Below, one piece after another: positions 1 to 7,457 of a DNA stretch of 21,890 nt. Origin of the DNA: Comamonadaceae bacterium (GTDB lineage: Bacteria > Pseudomonadota > Gammaproteobacteria > Burkholderiales > Burkholderiaceae_C); the NCBI GenBank assembly GCA_947374505.1, contig CANCCE010000018.1, forward strand, positions 1-21,890. The letters are read 5' to 3'. The first letter of the stretch is position 1. Each line of letters starts with the position of its first letter. The notes beneath the pieces were generated by a model that worked only from the letters and a program-made list of their open reading frames with translations, was not told where the DNA came from and did not search any database. Position numbers and translations under genes: made by a program.

Positions 1-720
1 AAAACGCGTGGCTTTGGCGCCGCGCAACACGATGTCAAACACATAGCCCAGCGCATAGTCGGGCTGTGTCACGTCGAGGCTGAATTTGGAGACCATGCAG
101 TCACGCAGGTGCTCGGGGGCGCTCATGTACATCGGGTCGTATGCCAGCAGCGGGTCTCCGGGGAAATACATCTGCGTCACCAGGCGGCTGGCGAAATAAT
201 CACCAAACAGCGAGAAGTGAATGTGGTTGGGACGCCAGGCATTCGGGTGGTTACCCCAGGGGTAGGCGCCAGGCTTGATGGTCTTGAAGCTGTAGCGACC
301 TTGGTCGTCGGTGAGGCAACGGCCAGCACCCAAAAAGTTCGGGTCCAGCGGCGCGTCGTGCTGGTCCACCTTGTGCACGTAGCGACCGGCGGCGTTGGCT
401 TGCCAGACTTCCACCAGCGTGTGGCGCACCGGCCGGCCATCTTCATCCAGCACGCGGCCAGTGACAATGATGCGTTCGCCCATAGGCTCGCCATTCATCA
501 CGGCGTTTTTCGTCATGTCGTTGTCGAGCGCACCCAACTGGGCGCTGTTGTAGACCGGCGCATTGCGCTGCGCCAGTGCGTGCTTCATGGGCACCAAGGC
601 CTGCTTGGGGCCGCGCAAGACGGTGGACTTGTAGCGCGGGTCAATGTGGGCCGGGTGGCAAGCCCAGTCGCGCGGGGAAATGATGACTTTACTCACGTCA
701 GTATGGGTATCGGCTTTCAT
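1..720 (-). CDS. pcaH: Protocatechuate 3,4-dioxygenase beta subunit (3' end cut by window edge)
   Basis: This is the iron-carrying subunit of the intradiol dioxygenase that opens protocatechuate to beta-carboxy-cis,cis-muconate, the entry step of the beta-ketoadipate pathway in the cytoplasm. The frame stays open for 240 codons to the left edge. Since the family is about 235-245 residues, only the last few residues should be missing. All iron ligands are visible with the known spacing: Tyr114, Tyr153, His166 and His168 (39, 13 and 2 residues apart, as in the Pseudomonas enzyme), plus the active-site Arg163 in WRPNHIHF and Trp155. The start at 720 follows a GGAGA ribosome binding site (complement of 727-731). 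The alpha subunit pcaG would be expected just beyond the left edge. The divergent pcaQ-like gene and the intergenic inverted repeats suggest PcaQ-activated expression. Confidence 0.95.
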   Translation of the reverse strand, partial: MKADTHTDVSKVIISPRDWACHPAHIDPRYKSTVLRGPKQALVPMKHALAQRNAPVYNSAQLGALDNDMTKNAVMNGEPMGERIIVTGRVLDEDGRPVRHTLVEVWQANAAGRYVHKVDQHDAPLDPNFLGAGRCLTDDQGRYSFKTIKPGAYPWGNHPNAWRPNHIHFSLFGDYFASRLVTQMYFPGDPLLAYDPMYMSAPEHLRDCMVSKFSLDVTQPDYALGYVFDIVLRGAKATRF

Positions 721-743
721 GTGCGGTCTCCACGACTATTCAA

Positions 744-749
744 ATTAAA
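744..749 (-). promoter_or_regulatory. Possible -10 element of the pcaH promoter
   Basis: On the minus strand this reads TTTAAT (5 of 6 to TATAAT), about 24 bases upstream of the pcaH start, which would give a short leader carrying the GGAGA site. No good -35 hexamer is seen 17 bases upstream, as is common for promoters that need a LysR-type activator. If transcription starts near 737, the perfect inverted repeat at 785-821 is centred near -66, the usual recognition position for LysR regulators. Confidence 0.35.
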
Positions 750-758
750 AATACAGCA

Positions 759-777
759 AGTGATGACTGTAATCACT
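759..777. promoter_or_regulatory. Short inverted repeat, possible LysR activation site
   Basis: AGTGAT and ATCACT form perfect 6-bp arms around a 7-base spacer in the pcaH-pcaQ intergenic region. It is centred about 48 bases upstream of the pcaH start, near -31 of the inferred transcript, where LysR proteins usually make their second, inducer-dependent contact. The function is inferred from position only. Confidence 0.35.
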
Positions 778-784
778 ACAAAAT

Positions 785-821
785 GTTATGTATAGTGACA
801 TTTATTCGATTTATACATAAC
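785..821. promoter_or_regulatory. Perfect 10-bp inverted repeat, candidate PcaQ operator
   Basis: GTTATGTATA (785-794) and TATACATAAC (812-821) are exact reverse complements separated by 17 bases. The site lies between divergent pcaH and the pcaQ-like regulator, 64 bases from pcaH and 19 bases from the regulator start. The right arm extends to ATAACC, the half-site known for Sinorhizobium PcaQ, but the partner GGTTAA at the rhizobial spacing is absent. A site for both pcaH activation and pcaQ autoregulation is the simplest reading. Confidence 0.55.
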
Positions 822-840
822 CAAATAGACATGTCATATC

Positions 841-1794
841 ATGGTTGATGAGCGCATCAAGTTCAGGCATTTGCAATGCTTTTTGGCGGTGGCGCAGCAC
901 GGCAGCCTGCATAAAGCCGCTGACGTGTTGTCGATCACGCAACCAGCGGTGTCCAAAACCCTGAAGGAACTTGAAGCCATGGTGAGTGTGCGACTGTTTG
1001 AACGTGGTCGCCGTGGCGCTGTGCTGACGCGCAGCGGTGAGACTTTTTTCCGCCATGCCGGGGCCAGCGTGAATGCGCTGCGCGAAGCCGTGGCCAGCGT
1101 CTCGCCGACGCGCCAGCAAACCCAAGCAGTCGTCACGCTGGGCGTGTTGCCGACGGTGGCGCCCTGGCTGATGCCGCAACTGCTGCAGCAACTTGATCAG
1201 GTGGCCGCCAGTGGCGGGTTGGCGCTGAGCCTGAAGGTCCACACCGACCACAACCCGGCGCTGCTGACGCAACTGCGCCAGCGCGAACTCGACCTGGTGA
1301 TTGGCCGCTTTGCCGAACCCGCACACATGCTCGGGCTGACGTTTGAAAACCTCTATGCCGAGCCGCTGGTGCTGGCCGTCCGGCCCGGCCATCCCTTGCT
1401 GCAAGATGCAGCGCTGAGCAGCCATCCGCTGGCGCATCTGTCGGCATTCACCCTGGTGTTGCCGCTACAAGGCACGGCCATCAGGCTCAGCGCCGACAAC
1501 TTTTTTGTCACACGCGGCCTGAGTCAGCCGCTGCGCACGGTGGAGACCTTGGCGGTGTCGGTGGCGCGCAGCTACACCGCCAGCAGTGACGCCGTGTGGC
1601 TAACGCCCTTGAGTGCGGCCCAGGCTGACTTAGACACCGGCGTGCTGAGTGCCCTGCCCGTCAGCATGACCGGCAGCGAAGAACTCGTCGGCCTGACGCT
1701 GCGTGCCGACGCTACCCCCACCGATGCCCAGCACATGGTGCTGACGACGATTCGCCAACTGGCGGCCGTGCGGCGTGCCCAGATAACCGACTGA
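841..1794 (+). CDS. pcaQ: LysR-type regulator, PcaQ-like
   Basis: A 317-residue LysR-family DNA-binding activator. The N-terminal winged helix-turn-helix occupies about residues 8-66, with the recognition stretch SLHKAADVLSITQPAVSKTL at about 22-41, followed by a periplasmic-binding-protein-like effector domain. The opening IKFRHLQCFL, the overall length and the divergent pcaH point to PcaQ, which in Agrobacterium and Sinorhizobium senses beta-carboxymuconate or gamma-carboxymuconolactone and activates the pca operon. The ATG at 841 has no clear Shine-Dalgarno sequence, but it is the only start that keeps the conserved N-terminus. GbpR-like sugar regulators are the nearest alternative family, but the divergent pcaH makes PcaQ much more likely. 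Confidence 0.88.
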   Translation: MVDERIKFRHLQCFLAVAQHGSLHKAADVLSITQPAVSKTLKELEAMVSVRLFERGRRGAVLTRSGETFFRHAGASVNALREAVASVSPTRQQTQAVVTLGVLPTVAPWLMPQLLQQLDQVAASGGLALSLKVHTDHNPALLTQLRQRELDLVIGRFAEPAHMLGLTFENLYAEPLVLAVRPGHPLLQDAALSSHPLAHLSAFTLVLPLQGTAIRLSADNFFVTRGLSQPLRTVETLAVSVARSYTASSDAVWLTPLSAAQADLDTGVLSALPVSMTGSEELVGLTLRADATPTDAQHMVLTTIRQLAAVRRAQITD

Positions 1795-1818
1795 TCACGA
1801 AGGCGTTCCAATGTAGGA

Positions 1819-1834
1819 GGCCAGCCCCCTGGCC
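1819..1834. terminator. Hairpin between convergent genes
   Basis: GGCCAG and CTGGCC form a perfect 6-bp GC-rich stem with a CCCC loop in the 58-base gap between the convergent pcaQ-like gene and the methyltransferase gene. No T-run follows on either strand, so it is at best a weak intrinsic terminator; position is the main argument. Confidence 0.35.
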
Positions 1835-1852
1835 GATCCCCCACCCGACCCC

Positions 1853-2758
1853 TCAAGCCACCCCAAACCGCAGCTTCAACTCACCCAAGCCCAACTCATC
1901 CAACACTTGCGTCAAGCGTTCGCGGGCGGCGTTGATGGCGGCAACTCGTGGCAGGTCGGGCCGGCTGGCCAGAATCAATTCGTTCTTCATCGAATGCTCC
2001 CAGCCGACCAACTCGGTGACGGTGACGTCGTAGCCATGCGCTTCGAGTTGCAGGCAGCGCAACACATTGGTGATCTGGCTACCGAACTCGCGGGTGTGCA
2101 GCGGATGCCGCCACAACTCGGCCAAGGGTGTGCGTGCCAGCGACAACACGCGACCTTTTTTCAACACGCCAGCGACTTCCGCCTGACAACACGGCACCAG
2201 CACCATGTGGCGCGCTTGACGCGCCAGACCAAAGGCAATCGCATCGTCAGTCGCGGTGTCGCAAGCGTGCAGCGCGGTGATGATGTCGACCACCGGCGGC
2301 AACTGGTCTGAGGCAGTGGCTTCCTGCACCGACAAATTGAGAAAGCTCATGCGCGCAAAGCCCAATCGGCTGGCCAGATCGCGTGATTTAGCGACCAACT
2401 CCGGACGAGTTTCAATGCCGTACACATGGCCGCTGGTTTTTTCAGCGCGATGGGCGACATTGAAAAACAAGTCGTACAAGATGAAACCCAAATACGACTT
2501 GCCTGCACCGTGGTCGGCCAACGACGGCGCAGGGTTGCGCGCAAACGCATCGTTCAGCAGCGGCTCGATGAACTGGTACAGGTGATAGACCTGTTTGAGC
2601 TTGCGCCGCGTGTCTTGATTCAGCTTGCCTTCACGCGTCAGGATGTGCAGCTCTTTGAGCAATTCAATCGACTGGCCGGGTCGAAGTTCTTCAATCACTT
2701 GCGCGGCTGGCGCGGGTTTGGGATGTTTGTTGGCGGAGGGACTGTAGGGTTTTGGCAT
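1853..2758 (-). CDS. SAM-dependent methyltransferase, Methyltransf_32-type
   Basis: A 301-residue soluble protein with a Rossmann-type methyltransferase domain. Motif I reads ADHGAGKSYLGF (about 81-92), an acidic residue at the end of strand 2 follows in GIETRPE (Glu116), and ALHACDTATDDAI (about 162-174) and VPCCQAEV (about 188-195) complete the pattern. The paired-cysteine PCC motif is typical of the Methyltransf_32 family (GSTCD and TRM13-like relatives), which suggests an RNA or protein substrate, but the target is unknown. The N-terminal 70 residues are basic and helical. The ATG at 2758 has no strong ribosome binding site. The gene is divergent from ohr, with 78 bases between the starts, and no partner gene is evident. 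Confidence 0.75.
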   Translation of the reverse strand: MPKPYSPSANKHPKPAPAAQVIEELRPGQSIELLKELHILTREGKLNQDTRRKLKQVYHLYQFIEPLLNDAFARNPAPSLADHGAGKSYLGFILYDLFFNVAHRAEKTSGHVYGIETRPELVAKSRDLASRLGFARMSFLNLSVQEATASDQLPPVVDIITALHACDTATDDAIAFGLARQARHMVLVPCCQAEVAGVLKKGRVLSLARTPLAELWRHPLHTREFGSQITNVLRCLQLEAHGYDVTVTELVGWEHSMKNELILASRPDLPRVAAINAARERLTQVLDELGLGELKLRFGVA

Positions 2759-2794
2759 GGGGTGCTGAGTCTAACTTCTGCTCTGAATGGTATG

Positions 2795-2812
2795 GTCTAA
2801 CTCAACTTAGAC
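2795..2812. promoter_or_regulatory. 18-bp dyad upstream of ohr, possible operator
   Basis: GTCTAA (2795-2800) and TTAGAC (2807-2812) form a perfect dyad with a 6-base centre. A second copy of the left part, GTCTAACT, occurs at 2769-2776 as a direct repeat 26 bases away. The size fits a MarR-type operator, and ohr genes are classically repressed by the MarR-family protein OhrR. However, the sequence does not resemble the usual AT-rich OhrR box, and no ohrR gene is in the window. Confidence 0.4.
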
Positions 2813-2836
2813 ACCCACTTTCAGGAGTATTTTTTA

Positions 2837-3265
2837 ATGGTTACCAAACTCGATAAAGTTCTTTACACAGCACACGCAACAGCCACCGGCGGCCGCGAAG
2901 GCCGGGCCGTCAGCTCGGACAATCTGCTCGACGTGACATTGGCACCGCCCAAAGAACTGGGCGGCGCGGGCGGCGCAACCAACCCTGAACAGTTGTTTGC
3001 AGCCGGCTACGCGGCCTGCTTTTTGGGTGCGCTCAAGCACGTTGCCAGCGTGCAAAAAGTAGCGGTGCCCGCCGATGCGTCGATCGCTTCCAGCGTCGGT
3101 ATTGGCCAGATTCCCGCCGGCTTCGGTATTGAAGTCAAACTGGTGGTGAGTCTGCCCGGCGTTGACCGCGCGGTGGGACAACAGCTGGTTGACGCAGCGC
3201 ATTTGGTCTGCCCGTACTCGAACGCCACCCGCGGCAACATCGTCGTCGACTTGTCGCTGGCTTGA
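2837..3265 (+). CDS. ohr: Organic hydroperoxide reductase Ohr
   Basis: A 142-residue OsmC/Ohr-fold thiol peroxidase that reduces fatty-acid and other organic hydroperoxides to alcohols, using a lipoylated partner to recycle its disulfide. Both redox cysteines are present: Cys61 in AAGYAACFLGALK and Cys125 in HLVCPYSNATRGN. The active-site Arg20 (ATGGREGRAVSSD) and Glu51 (NPEQLF) are also conserved. Length and motifs match Ohr rather than OsmC. AGGAG at 2823-2827 places the start at 2837 with a 9-base spacing. The srkA-like kinase follows on the same strand after a hairpin, so an oxidative-stress pair is plausible. Confidence 0.95.
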   Translation: MVTKLDKVLYTAHATATGGREGRAVSSDNLLDVTLAPPKELGGAGGATNPEQLFAAGYAACFLGALKHVASVQKVAVPADASIASSVGIGQIPAGFGIEVKLVVSLPGVDRAVGQQLVDAAHLVCPYSNATRGNIVVDLSLA

Positions 3266-3271
3266 TCAAGC

Positions 3272-3300
3272 GTGGGGCCCAGCTTGAGGCCAAGCCCCAC
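3272..3300 (+). terminator. Hairpin between ohr and the srkA-like gene
   Basis: GTGGGG (3272-3277) pairs with CCCCAC (3295-3300), and CTTG (3283-3286) with CAAG (3291-3294) inside, giving an interrupted stem seven bases after the ohr stop. No T-run follows, so it may act as a partial terminator or protect the ohr 3' end rather than stop transcription fully. It also argues against the GTG at 3272 as the start of the next gene. Confidence 0.45.
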
Positions 3301-3310
3301 AATCAGTGCC

Positions 3311-4399
3311 ATGAACGAACTCCCCGATGACAACCGCGCTGAGAGCACACTGGGCACCGCCGACAAAAACGCCAACGCTTCACATCCGTATGAATTCCTC
3401 ACCCCCGATGTGGTGCTCGATGCGCTGGCCAGCGTGGGCCTGTGGGGCGATGGCCGACTGACGGCCTTGTCCAGTTACGAAAACCGCGTCTACCAAATTT
3501 CGCTCGAAAGCCCGGCATCAGCTGAAGGCAACGCCGGGGGCGCGGGCGACACGGTGGTCGCCAAGTTTTATCGGCCGGGTCGCTGGAGCGATGCGCAAAT
3601 TTTGGAAGAGCACGCCTTTGCGACCGAGTTGATGGCGGCTGAAATTCCGGTCATCGGTGCCTTGACGCTGAATGGCCAAACGCTGCACCACTTTGCCGGT
3701 TTTTCATTCAGCGTCTCACCGCGTCGCGGCGGTCGTCGTCCTGAATTGGAAGACAACGCGGTGCTCGAATGGATCGGTCGCTTTCTGGCGCGCATTCACA
3801 GCGTCGGCGGCAGAAGTTCGTTCACCGACAGGCCGGCGCTCAACATCGACACCTTCGGCTTCGCCAGCCGCGACATTCTGCTGGCTGGCAACCACCTGCC
3901 GCTGGACATGGAGTCGCGCTGGCGCAACGCGTTTGAAGAAGCCATGCAAGTGGCTCAAGGCGTGATCAACAGCGTCGGCAACGTGCGCACGCTGAGGTTG
4001 CACGGCGACTGCCATCCCGGCAATATCTTGTGGACGCCCGAAGGCACGCCAGGCGCTGGGCCGCACTTTGTTGACTTGGATGACGCACGCACCGGCCCGG
4101 CCGTGCAAGACATGTGGATGCTGCTGTCCGGAGACCGCTCCCAATGCACGCGCCAGCTCGGCGCCTTGGTGGACGGTTATGAAGAGTTTCGTGAATTTGA
4201 CCGGCGCGAGCTGGCCTTGATCGAGCCGCTGCGCACACTGCGACTGGTGCACTACAGCGCTTGGTTGGCCCAGCGCTGGAGCGACCCGATTTTCCCGATC
4301 AACTTCCCGTGGTTCGGCTCCAGCGACTACTGGAAAGGTCAGGTCGACATGTTGGTGCAGCAGACCGAAGCGATGCAAGAAGCACCGCTGGTCGTTTGA
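3311..4399 (+). CDS. srkA: Stress-response serine/threonine kinase, SrkA/YihE-like
   Basis: A 362-residue aminoglycoside-phosphotransferase-fold kinase. E. coli SrkA (YihE) counteracts reactive oxygen and toxin-linked death under stress. The ATP-site lysine lies in VVAKFYRPGRW (about Lys85), the catalytic loop is HGDCHPGNILW (about 231-241, catalytic Asp233, metal-binding Asn238), and the metal-binding motif is FVDLDDARTGP (about 253-263), followed by the family-typical AVQDMWMLLSG. It is about 35 residues longer than E. coli SrkA, with extra residues at the N-terminus and in an SPASAEGNAGG-like loop. I chose ATG 3311 over an in-frame GTG at 3272 because the latter lies in the hairpin. Its place just downstream of ohr fits a stress role. 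Confidence 0.88.
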   Translation: MNELPDDNRAESTLGTADKNANASHPYEFLTPDVVLDALASVGLWGDGRLTALSSYENRVYQISLESPASAEGNAGGAGDTVVAKFYRPGRWSDAQILEEHAFATELMAAEIPVIGALTLNGQTLHHFAGFSFSVSPRRGGRRPELEDNAVLEWIGRFLARIHSVGGRSSFTDRPALNIDTFGFASRDILLAGNHLPLDMESRWRNAFEEAMQVAQGVINSVGNVRTLRLHGDCHPGNILWTPEGTPGAGPHFVDLDDARTGPAVQDMWMLLSGDRSQCTRQLGALVDGYEEFREFDRRELALIEPLRTLRLVHYSAWLAQRWSDPIFPINFPWFGSSDYWKGQVDMLVQQTEAMQEAPLVV

Positions 4400-4402
4400 T
4401 CT

Positions 4403-5275
4403 TCAGCGGACCGGATTGTCCAAAGAACCGATGCCGTCGATCTCGATACGCAACTGGTCCCCAGAGACCAAGTACTTCGGCGGCTTGAAGCCAATGCCCA
4501 CACCGACGGGCGTGCCGGTGGCAATGACGTCGCCGGGGTACAGCGTGATGCCGGCCGACAGCACTTCGATCAACGTCGGGATGTCAAAAATCAGGTCTTG
4601 GGTTGAGACGTCCTGGCGCAACTCGCCGTTGACGTAGCCACGCATGCGCGTGTTGGTGCCGTCGAGTTCGTCGGCGCTGACCAACCACGGACCCATCGGG
4701 CAAAAGGTGTCGAAGGACTTGCCCAACAACCACTGCTGATGGCGGCTTTGCCAGTCACGCGCAGTGACGTCGTTGATGATGGTGTAGCCCCAGACATGGC
4801 GCATGGCGTCTTTGGCGGTAATGCCTTTGCCGCCCAGGCCGATGATGACGGCCAACTCGGCTTCGTAGTCAATCGCCGTCGAGGCTGCCGGCATTTCAAC
4901 CGTGGCACCGGTGCCGATCACGGACTCGGGCACTTTGCTGAAATAGATCGGGTGCTCTGGAATCGCACCGCCTGATTTGGCGCTGCTGTCAAAGCCGCTG
5001 CCGGCGAATTCTTTGGCATGCTCAAAGTAGTTTTTACCGACGCAAAAAATATTACGGCGCGGCTTGGGCAGCGGTGCGCGCAGCGTCACGTCGGCCAGCG
5101 CGAGGGCTGGCAACAAGGCCGGCAAGCTTTCGCCTTTGGCTTGGCGCTCGATGATGGGCAAGGCGCCCAGTTCGCGCTCGGCCAAGCTCAAATCAAAGGG
5201 CTGAACTGACTTCAAGTCGCTGGACACCAGACCGACGCCAGGCTGACCTTGGTGATTGAACGCTGCGATTTTCAT
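4403..5275 (-). CDS. Fumarylacetoacetate hydrolase family protein
   Basis: A 290-residue FAH-fold enzyme, a family that hydrolyses, decarboxylates or isomerises 2-oxo acids at the ends of aromatic pathways. The divalent-metal ligands are visible: Glu138 and Glu140 in IDYEAELAVIIG, and Asp169 in YTIINDVTARD, with the expected 29-residue spacing. NIFCVGKNYFEHAKE (about 75-89) and ATGTPVGVG (about 252-260) are also family hallmarks. The start MKIAAF at 5275 begins the domain normally; a longer frame to 5347 would add 24 residues without conserved features. Substrate cannot be told from sequence: homoprotocatechuate-type decarboxylase/isomerase, acylpyruvate hydrolase or 2-keto-3-deoxy-sugar-acid enzymes are options. 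It is divergent from a Bug receptor, so the pair may share a substrate. Confidence 0.88.
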   Translation of the reverse strand: MKIAAFNHQGQPGVGLVSSDLKSVQPFDLSLAERELGALPIIERQAKGESLPALLPALALADVTLRAPLPKPRRNIFCVGKNYFEHAKEFAGSGFDSSAKSGGAIPEHPIYFSKVPESVIGTGATVEMPAASTAIDYEAELAVIIGLGGKGITAKDAMRHVWGYTIINDVTARDWQSRHQQWLLGKSFDTFCPMGPWLVSADELDGTNTRMRGYVNGELRQDVSTQDLIFDIPTLIEVLSAGITLYPGDVIATGTPVGVGIGFKPPKYLVSGDQLRIEIDGIGSLDNPVR

Positions 5276-5359
5276 GCTTCTTTTCTCGATGTTGTAGGGT
5301 TGAAAAGGCTTGGCTGCAAAATAGCGTGTAGATTGCACTGAAACCAAAATAATCTCAGA

Positions 5360-5377
5360 ATGTTAGCATGCCAACAT
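5360..5377. promoter_or_regulatory. Near-perfect 18-bp palindrome, candidate operator
   Basis: ATGTT-A-GCATGC-C-AACAT is palindromic in 16 of 18 positions; only the central-flank A/C pair breaks it. It lies in the 171-base divergent region between the FAH-family gene (start 5275) and the first Bug gene (start 5447). Size and symmetry suit a dimeric repressor such as a GntR or TetR type. The regulator is not encoded next to it. Confidence 0.45.
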
Positions 5378-5446
5378 GTGTTGGGGCGCACGCAAGGACA
5401 CCGGTCCAGCGCCACCAAAGCCCTCTCAAACTCTAAGGAGACACCC

Positions 5447-6415
5447 ATGAAACGACGCACCACCTTGTTGGCAGGCTTACTGCTTTCCGCTGCCACTTTG
5501 GCTAGCGCGCAAAGCACTTGGCCGACCCGCTCTATCACCATGATCGTGCCCTTTCCGCCTGGCGGCCTGGCCGACTTGGTCGCCCGTCCGGTGGCTGAAG
5601 CCATGTCACGCGACTTGGGCCAGCCGGTGGTGATTGAAAACAGAGGGGGCGCAGGCGGCGGCATTGGCATGAGCGTTGCAGCCAAGTCTAAGCCGGATGG
5701 CTACACCATCTTGATGGCGCTGTCGTCACTCACCGTGATCCCTGAAGCGGACATTTTGCTGGGCCGGCCGGCCATGTTTGCGCTGCAAGACTTGCGGCCG
5801 ATTGCACGCTACACCGCCGACCCAACCGTGCTGGCCGTGCGCGCCGAGTCGCCGTGGAAAACGGCGCAAGATTTCGTCAATGACGCCAAAAAACGTCCGG
5901 GCGCTATCAACTACGGTTCGTCGGGCAACTACGGCACCATGCACGTGCCGATGGAAATTTTGGCGCAAAACACCGGCACCAAGCTCACCCACATTCCTTT
6001 CACCGGCGCAGGCCCGGCCGTGGTGGCGCTGCTCGGCGGCCAAATTGACGCGGTTTCATCTGGCCCCGCCACCGTGTTGCAGCATGTCAAAGCTGGCAAG
6101 TTGCGCGTCTTAGGCCATTGGGGCAATGGCAAACTGATGGCCATGCCCGAATTGACCAGTTTGAAAGACGCAGGCATCAACGCTGAGTACGCGCAGTGGT
6201 CGGGCCTGTTCATTCCAGCCGCCACGCCAGAGCCGATTGCCCAGCGCATTCGTGCAGCTGCCCGCTTTGCGGCGCAAGATGCACGCGTCAAAGAAGTCAT
6301 CTTGAATGCCGGCAGCCCGGTGATGTACCAAGACAGCGCAGACTTTGAAAAATATGTGCAAGCCGATGCCAAACGCATGGCTGAAGTCGTCAAGAAAATG
6401 GGCAAGATCGAGTAA
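5447..6415 (+). CDS. Bug/TctC-family periplasmic substrate-binding receptor (1)
   Basis: A 322-residue tripartite-tricarboxylate-transporter receptor that captures a carboxylate or related small molecule in the periplasm. A Sec signal peptide spans about residues 1-21 (basic MKRR, hydrophobic core, LASA cleavage before Gln). The Bug ligand motif VPFPPGGLADLVAR follows at about 33-46. The start is fixed by AAGGAG at 5435-5440, 6 bases upstream of ATG 5447; a longer frame to 5360 overlaps the palindrome. No TctA/TctB membrane genes are nearby, as is common for orphan Bug proteins. It is probably co-transcribed with the second Bug gene 54 bases downstream. Ligand unknown; the divergent FAH-family gene hints at an aromatic or oxo-acid compound. 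Confidence 0.9.
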   Translation: MKRRTTLLAGLLLSAATLASAQSTWPTRSITMIVPFPPGGLADLVARPVAEAMSRDLGQPVVIENRGGAGGGIGMSVAAKSKPDGYTILMALSSLTVIPEADILLGRPAMFALQDLRPIARYTADPTVLAVRAESPWKTAQDFVNDAKKRPGAINYGSSGNYGTMHVPMEILAQNTGTKLTHIPFTGAGPAVVALLGGQIDAVSSGPATVLQHVKAGKLRVLGHWGNGKLMAMPELTSLKDAGINAEYAQWSGLFIPAATPEPIAQRIRAAARFAAQDARVKEVILNAGSPVMYQDSADFEKYVQADAKRMAEVVKKMGKIE

Positions 6416-6469
6416 GCCACCCGCTGCTGACCACCCGCCTTTTCAAAACTTAATCAACCGGAGAAATTT

Positions 6470-7450
6470 ATGCGCCGTCAAACATTCATTCGCACCAGCC
6501 TTGCCGTGATCGGCTTGGCCAGTGTGCTGGCTCACACCACCGCTTCAGCCCAAGCCTACCCGACCCGCGCCGTCAAGATCATCGTTCCGTTCGCTGCGGG
6601 CGGCCCCGCTGACGTCTATGCGCGCTTCATTGCGCAACGTCTCACGGAGTCACTGGGTCAGTCTTACATCATCGACAACAAGCCGGGGGGCGGTGCCGTG
6701 ATCGGCACCGATATCGCTGCCAAATCGCCAGCAGACGGCTACACGTTGCTGCTGATGTCAAACACCCACACGGTCAATGAAACGCTGATCCCGAACAAAC
6801 CCTTCAACTTGATGCGCGACTTCGTGGCTGTCGCGCCCATCAACTATTCGGACTTGGTGCTGGTCGCCAACCCGAAAGTTCCGGCACACAATTTGAAAGA
6901 ATTTATCGCCTATGCCAAGGCTCACCCCGGCAAGTTGAACTACGCGTCTTCCGGACCCGGCACGCCTTACCACATGGCTGGCGAGCTCTTCAAAAGCATG
7001 GCCGACATCGATATGGTGCACGTGCCCTACAAAGGCAGTTCGGGTGCCCGTACCGACGTCATCGGCGGCCAGGTCGACATCATGTTTGATGCCGTGACGA
7101 CCATGGCTGAACAAGTGCGGGCGGGCAAGGTCAAGGCACTGGCCACCAGCGGCCAACGCCGTTCCGACGTGCTGCCAGAAGCGCCGACCCTGAACGAAGC
7201 CGGCGTGCCTGGCTATGAAGCCACCATCTGGCTCGGCCTGATGGCCCCGATCGGCACCCCCAAAGCGATCATCGACAAGCTCAATGACACCGTCTCCAAA
7301 ATCGCCAGTCAACCCGATGTCAAACAAGCTTGGACCAAGCAGGGTGCGGTGCCCATGATCATGAATCCTGTGGTCTTCGACAAGTACATGCGCGACGACA
7401 TCGCCAAGTGGAGCCGCGTCATCAAGACCGCCAACATCAAACTCGACTGA
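6470..7450 (+). CDS. Bug/TctC-family periplasmic substrate-binding receptor (2)
   Basis: A 326-residue Bug receptor with a signal peptide (about 1-27, TASA before Gln), the VPFAAGGPADVYAR motif at about 39-52 and the family signature MVHVPYKGSSGA in the second lobe. GGAGA at 6460-6464 sets the start. It lies 54 bases after another Bug gene and 7 bases before the ModA-like gene, so the three are likely one transcript. The two adjacent receptors differ clearly in their ligand loops (FPPGGLADL versus FAAGGPADV), which suggests different ligands rather than a recent duplication. No membrane components accompany it here. Confidence 0.9.
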   Translation: MRRQTFIRTSLAVIGLASVLAHTTASAQAYPTRAVKIIVPFAAGGPADVYARFIAQRLTESLGQSYIIDNKPGGGAVIGTDIAAKSPADGYTLLLMSNTHTVNETLIPNKPFNLMRDFVAVAPINYSDLVLVANPKVPAHNLKEFIAYAKAHPGKLNYASSGPGTPYHMAGELFKSMADIDMVHVPYKGSSGARTDVIGGQVDIMFDAVTTMAEQVRAGKVKALATSGQRRSDVLPEAPTLNEAGVPGYEATIWLGLMAPIGTPKAIIDKLNDTVSKIASQPDVKQAWTKQGAVPMIMNPVVFDKYMRDDIAKWSRVIKTANIKLD

Positions 7451-7457
7451 TCCCTAC

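Noticed and set aside
811..1437. Antisense open frame of 208 codons opposite pcaQ
   Set aside because: It is a shadow of the GC-rich pcaQ coding frame, rich in Gln, Arg and His with no recognisable domain.
3272..3310. GTG start for the srkA-like gene
   Set aside because: The GTG lies in the stem of the hairpin after ohr and adds 13 unconserved residues; ATG 3311 is the simpler start.
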